A stretch of DNA of 6,012 bases from Candidatus Bathyarchaeota archaeon (GCA_020344715.1 CP070828.1:526354-532365); one strand, 5' to 3'. Positions 1 through 5,897 are shown, numbered from the stretch's first letter. Notes: generated by a model not told the origin, from the sequence alone. Numbers and translations are program-made.

Positions 1-97
1 CGAATACGAGGGCGTACGGTACCAGGTTCTTTTCGACGGTGCCACGGGTATGGTCATAAAAGGAGACATACCAGCAGCGAAACTTGGTCTTCTCTAA
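1..97 (+). CDS. C-terminal end of an unidentified protein (5' part outside window)
   Basis: An open frame enters the window (first full codon at base 2) and encodes 31 residues, beginning EYEGVRYQVLFDG and ending AAKLGLL, before TAA at 95-97. A second in-frame stop, TGA, follows at once. The segment reads like a short beta-hairpin ending (YQVLFDGATG, then VIKGDIP), a pattern I associate loosely with the C-termini of archaeal zinc-ribbon proteins, but 31 residues are too few to name a family. The next gene on this strand starts 47 bases downstream behind its own TATA-like element, so the two need not share a transcript. That this is coding is inferred from the frame, the sensible amino-acid composition and the tandem stop. 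Confidence 0.6.
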   Translation, partial: EYEGVRYQVLFDGATGMVIKGDIPAAKLGLL

Positions 98-104
98 TGA
101 AAGC

Positions 105-112
105 TTTTATAG
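105..112 (+). promoter_or_regulatory. Archaeal TATA box for the small membrane protein gene
   Basis: TTTTATAG is preceded by the purine-rich, BRE-like AATGAAAGC. Its centre lies about 37 bases upstream of the ATG at 145, which would place transcription start near 134 and give a leader of roughly 10 bases. This is a motif match with plausible geometry only. Confidence 0.5.
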
Positions 113-133
113 CCAATGATCGAACATAAAGAT

Positions 134-138
134 GGTGA
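134..138 (+). promoter_or_regulatory. Shine-Dalgarno GGTGA fixing the start at 145
   Basis: GGTGA lies 6 bases before the ATG and matches the archaeal GGAGGTGATC consensus. Its own TGA (136-138) is an in-frame stop for the downstream gene, so the start at 145 cannot be extended upstream. Confidence 0.6.
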
Positions 139-144
139 ATTTTA

Positions 145-498
145 ATGCCCAAGAGACCAGTAGGAGTGTTTTCACTGGGCATTCTAATTGTAGTTTTGGC
201 CATAACTGCATCCGCATTCGCGGCCAACCTCCTTGCTAACATATTCGAAATATTTTCGCTCACCATGATTCTTTTCGGCGCATGGATCGTAGTTCTCGGG
301 GGAATGCGCGTAGCCAGTCCCGAGCAAGACAGTCGCGGTGCCTTCAACACGTTTTCTGGAGGAATTCTGATGACAACCCTCGGCGTCGTATGGACATTCT
401 ATATTCGTGAATTATTTGCTGAATATCTCTTCTCAGCTTTGTTGTTGGTTATCGGAATTCTGGTTGTAGCTGCAGGAATCAAAGCGTGGCGGAAATAA
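145..498 (+). CDS. Small four-helix integral membrane protein, function unknown
   Basis: This 117-residue protein is dominated by four hydrophobic segments at about residues 7-27, 31-53, 67-87 and 93-113. Basic residues lie at the N-terminus (K3, R4), in the loop between helices 2 and 3 (R55, R64) and at the C-terminus (KAWRK). By the positive-inside rule both ends and the middle loop face the cytoplasm. The outer loops are very short, and there is no cleavable signal peptide or catalytic motif. It resembles the many small 4-TM archaeal proteins of unknown function, and I cannot assign a family. It converges on the arrestin-like gene with only 25 bases between their stops, so the two are not co-transcribed. 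A link to that module is possible but rests on proximity alone. The start is fixed by the upstream in-frame stop and the Shine-Dalgarno site. Confidence 0.85.
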   Translation: MPKRPVGVFSLGILIVVLAITASAFAANLLANIFEIFSLTMILFGAWIVVLGGMRVASPEQDSRGAFNTFSGGILMTTLGVVWTFYIRELFAEYLFSALLLVIGILVVAAGIKAWRK

Positions 499-523
499 CG
501 GAACGAGAAAGGCTTCAGTTGTT

Positions 524-1096
524 CTAAGTCTTCCTTGGTGCTCCACAATTCGGACACGAGGATGATGTCTCAGGCATCAAGGTTTCGCAGTATTCGCAGG
601 GTATCATGACTACTTCCCTCTCCTTGACCCCCCGTGGTCCTGCAGGCCTAACTACCTGAAGCTCCATCGTTTCGCTGGTGACATCAGGGCGTCCTTTGAT
701 AGCCACAACGCCTTTGATGGACCATGTAATATTCGCATCAATGCCGTCGAAGGACTCTCGTCCACCAGCAGGAACGTCAGCTTTGAATGGAAATGTTTTC
801 TTGAAGCCTGGTAGCAGATGCAGGTTGCCACTTGCGCGGGGATCAGTCGAATGCAGCGTGGCCTGATCCCAGTAAACACGTCGCACCTTTCGCTTGAGAT
901 GCTCGTTGTATTCCCATCTTTCGCGTCTTCTTTTCTCGATGCATCGGAGCTCGGCTCTAACCTCGGTTGCGTCAAACTCGTCGTCACAGGACACGGTGAT
1001 TGCCCCTTTCAAAGTATCTCCCAATTCAAAAGTGCTTTTCGGGATCGTCAACAGCACATTGGCTTCTGGCTTCTTGAACCTTTTGAACAATCCCAT
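524..1096 (-). CDS. Arrestin/Spo0M-like beta-sandwich protein with C-terminal zinc ribbon
   Basis: This is a soluble protein of 190 residues. Residues about 12-150 alternate short beta strands in the pattern of an arrestin-like fold: an early strand and turn (LLTIPKSTFELGDTLKGAITV), a basic loop at 55-73 (EKRRRER to KRKVRR), the edge segment FPFKADVPA at 102-110, then ITWSIKGVVAIKGRPDVT at 123-140. Residues 167-184 form a zinc ribbon with C167, C170, C181 and C184 (C-x2-C-x10-C-x2-C). Arrestin-fold proteins such as bacterial Spo0M and eukaryotic Vps26/arrestins are cytoplasmic adaptors that bind membrane proteins or other partners. An adaptor role here is inferred. The gene is divergent from the SPFH operon, whose second product carries ribbons of the same spacing. 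ATG at 1096 is the only possible start, since an in-frame TGA lies at 1103-1105. It ends in TAG. The exact arrestin subfamily is uncertain. Confidence 0.8.
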   Translation of the reverse strand: MGLFKRFKKPEANVLLTIPKSTFELGDTLKGAITVSCDDEFDATEVRAELRCIEKRRRERWEYNEHLKRKVRRVYWDQATLHSTDPRASGNLHLLPGFKKTFPFKADVPAGGRESFDGIDANITWSIKGVVAIKGRPDVTSETMELQVVRPAGPRGVKEREVVMIPCEYCETLMPETSSSCPNCGAPRKT

Positions 1097-1100
1097 TGAT

Positions 1101-1104
1101 CCTC
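1101..1104 (-). promoter_or_regulatory. Shine-Dalgarno GAGG for the arrestin-like gene
   Basis: On the minus strand GAGG (within GATGAGGATCA) stands 4 bases before the ATG at 1096. It overlaps an in-frame TGA that rules out a longer product. Confidence 0.5.
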
Positions 1105-1147
1105 ATCTCTTGGCGTTCGTTGCTTTTTCTTGAAGATTTGCTTCCAT

Positions 1148-1155
1148 ATTTATAA
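1148..1155 (-). promoter_or_regulatory. TATA box for the arrestin-like gene
   Basis: The minus strand reads TTATAAAT, with GAAA just upstream as a possible BRE. The box centre is about 55 bases upstream of the ATG at 1096, predicting transcription start near 1125 and a leader of about 30 bases. It sits 24 bases from the oppositely oriented TATA box of the SPFH operon. Confidence 0.5.
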
Positions 1156-1179
1156 TTTCTGATCTTCAAAGCTAGAATC

Positions 1180-1187
1180 TTTATATA
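1180..1187 (+). promoter_or_regulatory. TATA box for the helical protein/SPFH operon
   Basis: TTTATATA is a near-ideal archaeal TATA box. It is centred about 58 bases before the ATG at 1242, predicting transcription start near 1210. It faces away from the minus-strand box at 1148-1155, so the two promoters are close enough for one regulator to affect both. Confidence 0.6.
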
Positions 1188-1241
1188 CAAATCAAGGAAT
1201 CAATTAAATCAGTCTAATCTAAGATGCAAAAGGGTTGAAAA

Positions 1242-1775
1242 ATGGCAGAGAGAGACACTATCGAAAAAGTAAAAAACAAACAAGGCGCTCTTTCCCAAAT
1301 TCAAAACTTCTTTACTTTGGGATATGGGACGAAAGAAGATTTAAGAGAACTCGACAGAAAGCTTCGAGACCTATATTACACCGACCTCCGGGACATGCGA
1401 CATGTGTGGGAAGACGCTTACATGGGAGCACTCAACGCGGGACTTGCAGCTCTAAGCAGCGATTTCAAGAAGATTATTCAAGTGCTGGACCGTGTAATGG
1501 AAAAGGTCAGACATGCAGACTACGGCTACGCCGGTCTCATGGATCGGAAAGGACATATCCGAGAGGAAGAACTCGCTCGCATGTTCAACTATGACAAGGC
1601 TTTGAGCAGTGATGTTGACAGCTTGAAGGAATCCGTGAACAAGGCCTACAGCGACACAGAAGCTGAAAATTGGACTGATGTTCCCGCCGAAGTGAAGAAG
1701 ATAAAAGGTTTATTACTTGCCTTTGAGAATAGATGGCGTGAAAGAGAAGATCATTTTAGACCATTAGACGTTTAA
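1242..1775 (+). CDS. Uncharacterised all-helical protein, first gene of the SPFH operon
   Basis: This hydrophilic protein of 177 residues has no signal peptide, membrane segment or cysteine motif. Apart from a short aromatic stretch at 23-29 (FFTLGYG), it reads as a run of helices at about 32-60, 62-90, 108-137 and 147-170. These are rich in Lys, Arg, Glu and Asp with heptad-like leucines (LRELDRKLRDLYY), consistent with a helical bundle or short coiled coil. I do not recognise the family. It lies 1 base upstream of the SPFH gene, so translational coupling and physical partnership are likely. In bacterial ydj clusters the YdjI-type SPFH protein works with the helical PspA homologue. This protein occupies a similar position but is shorter and shows no clear PspA sequence match. 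An in-frame TGA at 1236-1238 fixes the ATG. AGGG at 1231-1234 is a modest ribosome-binding site. Confidence 0.85.
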   Translation: MAERDTIEKVKNKQGALSQIQNFFTLGYGTKEDLRELDRKLRDLYYTDLRDMRHVWEDAYMGALNAGLAALSSDFKKIIQVLDRVMEKVRHADYGYAGLMDRKGHIREEELARMFNYDKALSSDVDSLKESVNKAYSDTEAENWTDVPAEVKKIKGLLLAFENRWREREDHFRPLDV

Positions 1776-1776
1776 A

Positions 1777-2859
1777 ATGGTGGAAAAAATGCCACTCGTT
1801 GAAAAAGTATCTTGGGATTTTGCTGGATCAGAGGACATAGCTTACAGATTTCCTAATCTTTCCCTGAAATACGGAAGCCAAGTCATTGTAAAGGAAAACC
1901 AGTGGGCTGTTTTCTTTCGCGACGGAAAAGCCTACGACGTTTTCGGCCCAGGTAGACACACGATAACTAGTAAGAACCTTCCGCTTTTGACGGGAGCCCT
2001 TAAAGCCCTACGGATAATCGGTGACATTTTCTCGTGTGAAGTTGTATATGTGAGTAACAGCCAGTTCCGAGGAAACTTCGGAGGGAAAGCTTATTCTGCA
2101 CCTAGCGGACCGGTGAAGTATCAAGCAGAACTGGGGTTCTACGGGTATCTGCTCTACAAAGTGGAAGACCCGAAGCTATTCGTAGTGGAATTTTTCGGAA
2201 ACCGAGGAGCCAGCACATCCGGTGACGTAACAACTTACATCAAGGGCTTCATAAATGAACGGGTGATAGATGAATTTGCTAGCTTCGACATCTTCAACTT
2301 GGTCAAAAATGTAGATGAGACCACCGATAAGGTCTCCTTGATAATCAGAGATGAAGCCGGACGAATAGGCCTCAAAATCATAGACACAACATTTGAGGGA
2401 GTAGAAATCCCTGAAGAAGCGCGGCGATTCGCTTCAGGCATGGGACAACAAGCAATGGCGATGCAATATATGAAAGAGACCGCAGAAGTGCTTCCAGAAG
2501 GAGGCGGCGGAGCTGCTGCCGCAGGTGTTGGAGCTGGGGTGGGAATAGCGATGGGAACTACAATGGCAAAGACGATGCAGCCGCAAGCAGCTGAAGCTCC
2601 TCAACAGCTAATAGTATGTCAAAACTGTGGAGCTCAGAATTCTGTTGGAACCAAATTCTGTGGGAATTGTGGAAAAAGCCTTGCACCTGTAGCCAAGGTG
2701 AAGTGTCCGAAGTGTGATGCAGACGTCCCGTCTACAATGAAATTCTGTGGAAACTGTGGTTCTCCCTTGAAACCGGAAAAAGTCAACTGTCCGAAGTGCA
2801 AAGCAGAGAATCTTTCGACAGGCAAGTTTTGCAGCAGTTGCGGAGCGAAACTCAAGTAG
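1777..2859 (+). CDS. YdjI-like SPFH (band 7) protein with three C-terminal zinc ribbons
   Basis: The protein has 360 residues. Residues about 28-215 match the 'virion core protein'/YdjI branch of SPFH proteins: VIVKENQWAVFFRDGKAYDV at 36-55, then FGPGRHTITSKNLPLL, a strand-rich middle and a helical stretch reaching EEARRF. Residues 242-266 are a Gly/Ala-rich hydrophobic linker typical of this branch. Three zinc ribbons follow: C281/C284/C295/C298, C310/C313/C324/C327 and C338/C341/C352/C355, all C-x2-C-x10-C-x2-C. SPFH proteins oligomerise on membranes as scaffolds, and Bacillus YdjI helps recruit PspA to the membrane. A comparable role here is inferred. The ribbons probably mediate protein contacts. 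The ATG lies 1 base after the helical gene's stop, and an in-frame TAG at 1765-1767 bars extension. Initiation at the second ATG (1789, residue 5) is quite possible because it has the better ribosome-binding site. Confidence 0.9.
   Translation: MVEKMPLVEKVSWDFAGSEDIAYRFPNLSLKYGSQVIVKENQWAVFFRDGKAYDVFGPGRHTITSKNLPLLTGALKALRIIGDIFSCEVVYVSNSQFRGNFGGKAYSAPSGPVKYQAELGFYGYLLYKVEDPKLFVVEFFGNRGASTSGDVTTYIKGFINERVIDEFASFDIFNLVKNVDETTDKVSLIIRDEAGRIGLKIIDTTFEGVEIPEEARRFASGMGQQAMAMQYMKETAEVLPEGGGGAAAAGVGAGVGIAMGTTMAKTMQPQAAEAPQQLIVCQNCGAQNSVGTKFCGNCGKSLAPVAKVKCPKCDADVPSTMKFCGNCGSPLKPEKVNCPKCKAENLSTGKFCSSCGAKLK
1779..1784 (+). promoter_or_regulatory. Shine-Dalgarno-like GGTGGA favouring an SPFH start at 1789
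   Basis: GGTGGA overlaps the first ATG (1777) and precedes the second in-frame ATG (1789) by 4 bases. No comparable site stands before 1777. The true product may therefore begin MPLVEKVSWDF, four residues shorter than the longest reading. Confidence 0.45.
2617..2841 (+). repeat. Threefold zinc-ribbon repeat within the SPFH gene
   Basis: Three units (2617-2670, 2704-2757, 2788-2841) each encode an 18-residue C-x2-C-x10-C-x2-C ribbon, separated by 11 and 10 residues. Units 1 and 2 share the nucleotide stretch AAATTCTGTGG followed by a near-match, and all three encode KFC before the third-to-fourth cysteine turn. This suggests origin by internal duplication, with enough divergence that it is not recent. 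Confidence 0.75.
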
Positions 2860-3022
2860 GAACTTTGTTTCTCCGTTGCCTATGTCTGGAAATCAATACT
2901 GGACGTTGAACAACATTACGTGCGAAACATGATAAGGTGGCCCTGACCAACAATTCAGCTAGAAAGCATCCACGCGCGCAAGTGATGGCTGAGATTTCAA
3001 GCTATCAGCAGAATCAAGATCT
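2860..3022. other. Convergent intergenic region without a recognisable gene
   Basis: These 163 bases separate the stop of the SPFH gene from the stop of the HutI-like gene, which arrives from the other strand. Only tiny open frames occur (for example 16 codons from 2882). A T-rich run, TTTGTTTCT, just after the SPFH stop could assist archaeal transcription termination, but it is weak. I see no strong hairpin, tRNA or box C/D RNA. Confidence 0.5.
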
Positions 3023-4294
3023 TTACTTTACTCTTCTGCCCTTTTCTGCTACTAACTCGCCGTTTTTGAAGACTTTTTCTGCTAGGTTGATACCGTAGTG
3101 ATATGGGAAATACTTGTGATTTAAGGCGTCAAAAACAACGATATCTGCTCTTTTTCCTTCTTCAAGGCTCCCAATTTCATGAGCGCGTTCTATAGAGTGA
3201 GCTGCGTTGATTGTCGATGCGGTGAGGGCTTCTTCTGTGGTCATCTTCATCTGGAGAACTGCAATAGTCATCATCATCTGCATCGACTCGCACATGTTTG
3301 CTGCACTCAGGTCGGTTGCCAGCGCCACAGCTAGTCTTCTGTTGATGATATCCCTGGCTTTTGCGTAGGTGCCTATGTAACAGAATGGCGTCGTAGGCAA
3401 GAACACTCCGACAGTGCCTTTTTTGGAAAGGGCTTCAATGTCGTCGATTGGTGTGAAGATTAGATGGTCAGCCGAGACAACTCCAAGTTCAGCTCCCAGT
3501 TTTGCTCCTCCACTGTGGACCAACCAGTCAGCGTGAATCCTCAGCTTCATACCGTGTCTCCTGCCCGTCTCAAGGATTCGTCTTGTCTGCTCTACATTGA
3601 AATATCCTTTTTCGCAGAATACGTCGCAGTATTCAGCAAGTTTCCGCTTGGCAATTTCTGGCATCCATTCCTCGACGATTGCGTTCGTCAGTTGGTCAAC
3701 TTTGTGTTCATATTCAGGAGGTATTCCTTGAGCCAAAAACGTGGGAACTAGGTCGATTGGATGCGTCCTGTTGAGAGTGTTGATTATCTTCAGCTGTCGG
3801 ATCTCGCCATGAAGAGTCATCTCGTATCCGCTTTTCGCTTCGATGGTTGTTGTGCCGTGAATCAGCATTGTGTCCAGTATTTGGGTGGTTCGCTCAAGCA
3901 GTTTTTCAGTGGTTGCTTCGCCTGTCTTTTTTAGGGTTGTTGGCATCCCTCCTCCTCGAGCTTTGATCTCCAGATATGAGATGCCGCCTACAGCCATTGA
4001 CTCTAGCTCTTGTTCTCGTGAACCTGCGAAGATGAGGTGAACGTGAGGGTCGATGAGCCCGGGGGTCACGAGTTTTCCCGTTGCGTCGATGATTTCAAAT
4101 CCTTTCTCAAGCTTCTTCAGCACTTCATTTGCGGTTCCAACTGCCACTACAGTTTCATCTTTGACTGCGACAGCTCCATCACGTATTATGCCAAGATCAT
4201 TCATTTCCTCTCGAATTCGAGGTTTATTGCCCGCTCCCTTCAAAGTGACTAGTTCGTTTGCGTGGACGATTGCGAAGTCAGCTTCTATTGTCAT
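3023..4294 (-). CDS. Imidazolonepropionase (HutI)-like amidohydrolase with altered active site
   Basis: A metal-dependent amidohydrolase of 423 residues, the usual HutI length. HutI opens the ring of imidazolone propionate in histidine breakdown. Kept features are PGLIDPHVH at 78-86 (metal ligands H84, H86), GSRE (R93), KSGY (Y157), IHAD (H254), SADH (H277), ATD (metal ligand D328) and the C-terminal FPYHYGIN typical of HutI. Three positions depart from the family as I remember Bacillus HutI: HADE is HADW (W257 for the catalytic-region Glu), the GAHA histidine is lost (TFLAQGIPPEY at 185-195), and DxNPGS becomes DLSAAN (S330 for Asn). The fold and metal site therefore look intact but the substrate is probably different. 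It is the second gene of an operon with the glutamine synthetase-like gene, 25 bases upstream. No hutH, hutU or hutG is visible. ATG at 4294 is fixed by an in-frame TGA at 4301-4303. Confidence 0.88.
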   Translation of the reverse strand: MTIEADFAIVHANELVTLKGAGNKPRIREEMNDLGIIRDGAVAVKDETVVAVGTANEVLKKLEKGFEIIDATGKLVTPGLIDPHVHLIFAGSREQELESMAVGGISYLEIKARGGGMPTTLKKTGEATTEKLLERTTQILDTMLIHGTTTIEAKSGYEMTLHGEIRQLKIINTLNRTHPIDLVPTFLAQGIPPEYEHKVDQLTNAIVEEWMPEIAKRKLAEYCDVFCEKGYFNVEQTRRILETGRRHGMKLRIHADWLVHSGGAKLGAELGVVSADHLIFTPIDDIEALSKKGTVGVFLPTTPFCYIGTYAKARDIINRRLAVALATDLSAANMCESMQMMMTIAVLQMKMTTEEALTASTINAAHSIERAHEIGSLEEGKRADIVVFDALNHKYFPYHYGINLAEKVFKNGELVAEKGRRVK

Positions 4295-4300
4295 AGTCCT

Positions 4301-4305
4301 TCACC
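4301..4305 (-). promoter_or_regulatory. Shine-Dalgarno GGTGA for the HutI-like gene
   Basis: On the minus strand GGTGA precedes the ATG at 4294 by 6 bases, inside the 25-base gap after the upstream stop. The gene therefore has its own ribosome-binding site within the operon. Its TGA is in frame and sets the start. Confidence 0.65.
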
Positions 4306-4319
4306 GATTCGCGCGCAGT

Positions 4320-5672
4320 TTAGACATCCAGGTATCTCTTTCTTTCCCACTCGTGTACGGTAACACTGAAATCTGTCCACTCTTTCGTTTTTAGTTCCAA
4401 GAACTTTTGACAGAACGTCTGTCCTAAAGCGTCCTGCAAACAGTTGTCTCTGGAGAACTCATTCAAAGCCGCTCCCAGATTTGCGGGAAGCACATCTATA
4501 CCCTTTTTAGCTCTTTCTTTCGCACTCATTTTGTAGACATCCTCTTCTACAGGTGTTGGGGGATTGATCTTCTTGCGTATTCCATCTAGTCCAGCGGCTA
4601 GAATACCAGCAAACGCTATGTAAAAATTGCATGATCCGTCCGTAGGTCGGTATTCTAACCTAGTTTTTCTCTCTTTTCCAGGCGGAACCCTGACAAGGGC
4701 GGACCGATTGAACCTCCCCCAAGAGATGTAGACTGGCGCCTCCCATCCTGGGACGAGCCGCTTATAGGAGTTAACAGATGGATTTGTTATCGCTGCTAGA
4801 GCTTTTGCGTGTGCTAGAATACCAGCTACGAAGTGTAGACCTATCTTGCTCAGACCATAGTTCCCATCTGGATCATAGAAAAGGTTTCGGGCGCTTTCAT
4901 TCTCCATGAGAGCAACGTGGGTGTGTAGCCCAGCCCCAAATTGACCGTGAAAAGGCTTCGGCATGAAAGAAGCGATGAGGTCTTTCTTAGCGGCCATTAG
5001 TTTTGTTAGAAACTTCACCAAATAAAGGGTGTCGACCATTCTGAACGCATCTGAGCCATCAATTCCGATTCCTAGTTCCAATCCTAGCTCCAGCTCATAT
5101 TTCCCCGGAGGCACTTCATGGTGGTGTTTCTCGACCAAAACGCCCATGTCTTTAAGATGTTTTACGATTTCAAGTCTCAAGTCAACACCAAGATCCGCTG
5201 GGGGAGTAGCTAGATATCTTCCTTCGTCGAGTAGCCTGATGTCACCATTTTCACCCCTTTTGAACAGGAAATATTCCATTTCACTGGACGCGTAATATCT
5301 TACAGAGGATCCGAGGCTTTTCTTGGCCTCGTTCAAAACTTTATTAAGTACAAATCTTGGGTCAAGCTCAAAAGGTCTGTTTGATTCTGGCTCGTAAATA
5401 TCACAAGCTACTCTTGCGGTCCTCTGCGGAAAAAGATTCGGAGGGAGTACTGTAAACGTGTCAGCGTCGGGCATCAGCTTCAAGTCACTTCTGCTCACAT
5501 CTACCATGCCGATGGACGAACCATCTACGTGTATGCCGCCTTCAGCTACCTTCGAAAAAAGCTCAGCAGGTATCCACAGGGAATGCAAAATACCAGAGAT
5601 ATCCGTAAATTGTAATGCTACTTCTTTCACATCTTCTTTTCGAACTAGCTCTGTGACTTCTGGCATGCTCAT
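4320..5672 (-). CDS. Type I glutamine synthetase-family ligase
   Basis: This 450-residue protein of the ATP-dependent glutamate-amine ligase family is close to the standard type I length. The N-terminal beta-grasp part (FTDISG at 22-27) is followed by VDGSSI (D50, S52, S53, ammonium site). Expected catalytic residues are in order: E131 and E133 (SSEMEYFLF), E186 (HHHEV), E193, H250 (GLHTH), R305 (SYKRLVPG), E311 (WEAP), NRS at 322-324, R328, E340 and R342 (RLEYR). The C-terminus ends in the typical WERKRYLDV. It should thus be an active ligase joining glutamate to ammonia. Because its partner gene is an atypical HutI, another amine substrate is possible. An apparent 8-residue insertion after E193 (LELGLELG) and TDGSCNF in place of the usual PDPSCNP are odd. 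It is first in the operon. An in-frame TAA at 5682-5684 limits the start to 5672. Confidence 0.9.
   Translation of the reverse strand: MSMPEVTELVRKEDVKEVALQFTDISGILHSLWIPAELFSKVAEGGIHVDGSSIGMVDVSRSDLKLMPDADTFTVLPPNLFPQRTARVACDIYEPESNRPFELDPRFVLNKVLNEAKKSLGSSVRYYASSEMEYFLFKRGENGDIRLLDEGRYLATPPADLGVDLRLEIVKHLKDMGVLVEKHHHEVPPGKYELELGLELGIGIDGSDAFRMVDTLYLVKFLTKLMAAKKDLIASFMPKPFHGQFGAGLHTHVALMENESARNLFYDPDGNYGLSKIGLHFVAGILAHAKALAAITNPSVNSYKRLVPGWEAPVYISWGRFNRSALVRVPPGKERKTRLEYRPTDGSCNFYIAFAGILAAGLDGIRKKINPPTPVEEDVYKMSAKERAKKGIDVLPANLGAALNEFSRDNCLQDALGQTFCQKFLELKTKEWTDFSVTVHEWERKRYLDV
5070..5093 (-). repeat. Two-copy 12-base tandem repeat inside the glutamine synthetase-like gene
   Basis: The + strand 12-mers TCCTAGTTCCAA (5070-5081) and TCCTAGCTCCAG (5082-5093) agree at 10 of 12 positions. 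They encode the LELG/LELG repeat just after metal ligand E193. The region looks about 8 residues longer than in typical type I enzymes, so slippage duplication may explain part of the insertion. Confidence 0.5.
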
Positions 5673-5674
5673 TT

Positions 5675-5681
5675 CTCCACC
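5675..5681 (-). promoter_or_regulatory. Shine-Dalgarno GGTGGAG for the glutamine synthetase-like gene
   Basis: The minus strand reads GGTGGAG two bases before ATG 5672, with the GGTG core 5 bases away. It supports this ATG over the next in-frame ATG at 5666. Confidence 0.65.
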
Positions 5682-5701
5682 TTATCGACAATCGCTTCTT
5701 C

Positions 5702-5709
5702 TTTATTAT
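5702..5709 (-). promoter_or_regulatory. Possible TATA box for the ligase/HutI-like operon
   Basis: The minus strand reads ATAATAAA, the only AT-rich box close to the start. Transcription would begin near 5680, leaving a very short leader that cuts close to the ribosome-binding site, so the assignment is weak. A second minus-strand candidate, ATAAAATATAAAG around 5889-5901, would give a leader of more than 200 bases containing the hairpin cluster. Confidence 0.3.
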
Positions 5710-5808
5710 GCTTCCTCAAGGCTCACACTCATGTCTCGTGTTCAAGATTTCTTCCTTTTTCTCTGTTCGAAAACAGAATTTGCGGGAAAATCCCCTCTCG
5801 CTAGGCTC

Positions 5809-5840
5809 TAGTGTTGAGTTCCCAGCGGAATTCAGCGTTA
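5809..5840 (+). other. Hairpin, 14-pair stem with 4-base loop
   Basis: Arms 5809-5822 and 5827-5840 pair along 14 positions around the loop CAGC if four G-U wobbles are allowed. The inner core TGAGTTCC/GGAATTCA has one wobble. The wobbles become A-C mismatches on the minus strand, so the fold is favoured only in a + strand RNA. Two smaller inverted repeats precede it: TCTGTT/AACAGA at 5762-5777 and GGGA/TCCC at 5784-5794. Function is unknown. Confidence 0.4.
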
Positions 5841-5889
5841 AGTCTCCACACATAGAGAGAGGGTTTTCGAATTGGATTCTTAGATCAAC

Positions 5890-5897
5890 TTTATATT
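5890..5897 (+). promoter_or_regulatory. TATA box for the rightmost + strand gene
   Basis: TTTATATT is centred about 82 bases before the ATG at 5976, predicting transcription start near 5920 and a leader of about 55 bases. A second candidate, TATATAC at 5946-5952, would give an almost leaderless transcript, which fits less well because a good ribosome-binding site is present. Confidence 0.45.

Noticed and set aside
1235..1594. 119-codon + strand frame overlapping the helical protein gene
   Set aside because: Its Arg/Ser/Gly-rich translation is typical of an out-of-frame shadow. The frame starting at 1242 gives a coherent helical protein coupled to the SPFH gene.
2929..2992. Possible box C/D RNA (ATGATAA, CTGA, GTGATGG, CTGA)
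   Set aside because: The boxes are misplaced: 7 bases between the first pair and none between GTGATGG and CTGA, so no guide sequences of normal length fit.
3023..4294. Assignment as genuine hutI of a histidine-utilisation operon
   Set aside because: Three substrate or catalytic positions differ and no other hut gene is present, so only a HutI-like label is justified.
5762..5777. TTCGAAA within a stem, resembling a tRNA T-arm
   Set aside because: The stem and loop lengths do not fit a T-arm, and no acceptor, D or anticodon stems can be placed around it.
5741..5866. Minus-strand 45-codon open frame beginning MCGDLTLNS
   Set aside because: It has no ribosome-binding site or promoter in position, and its composition does not look protein-like.
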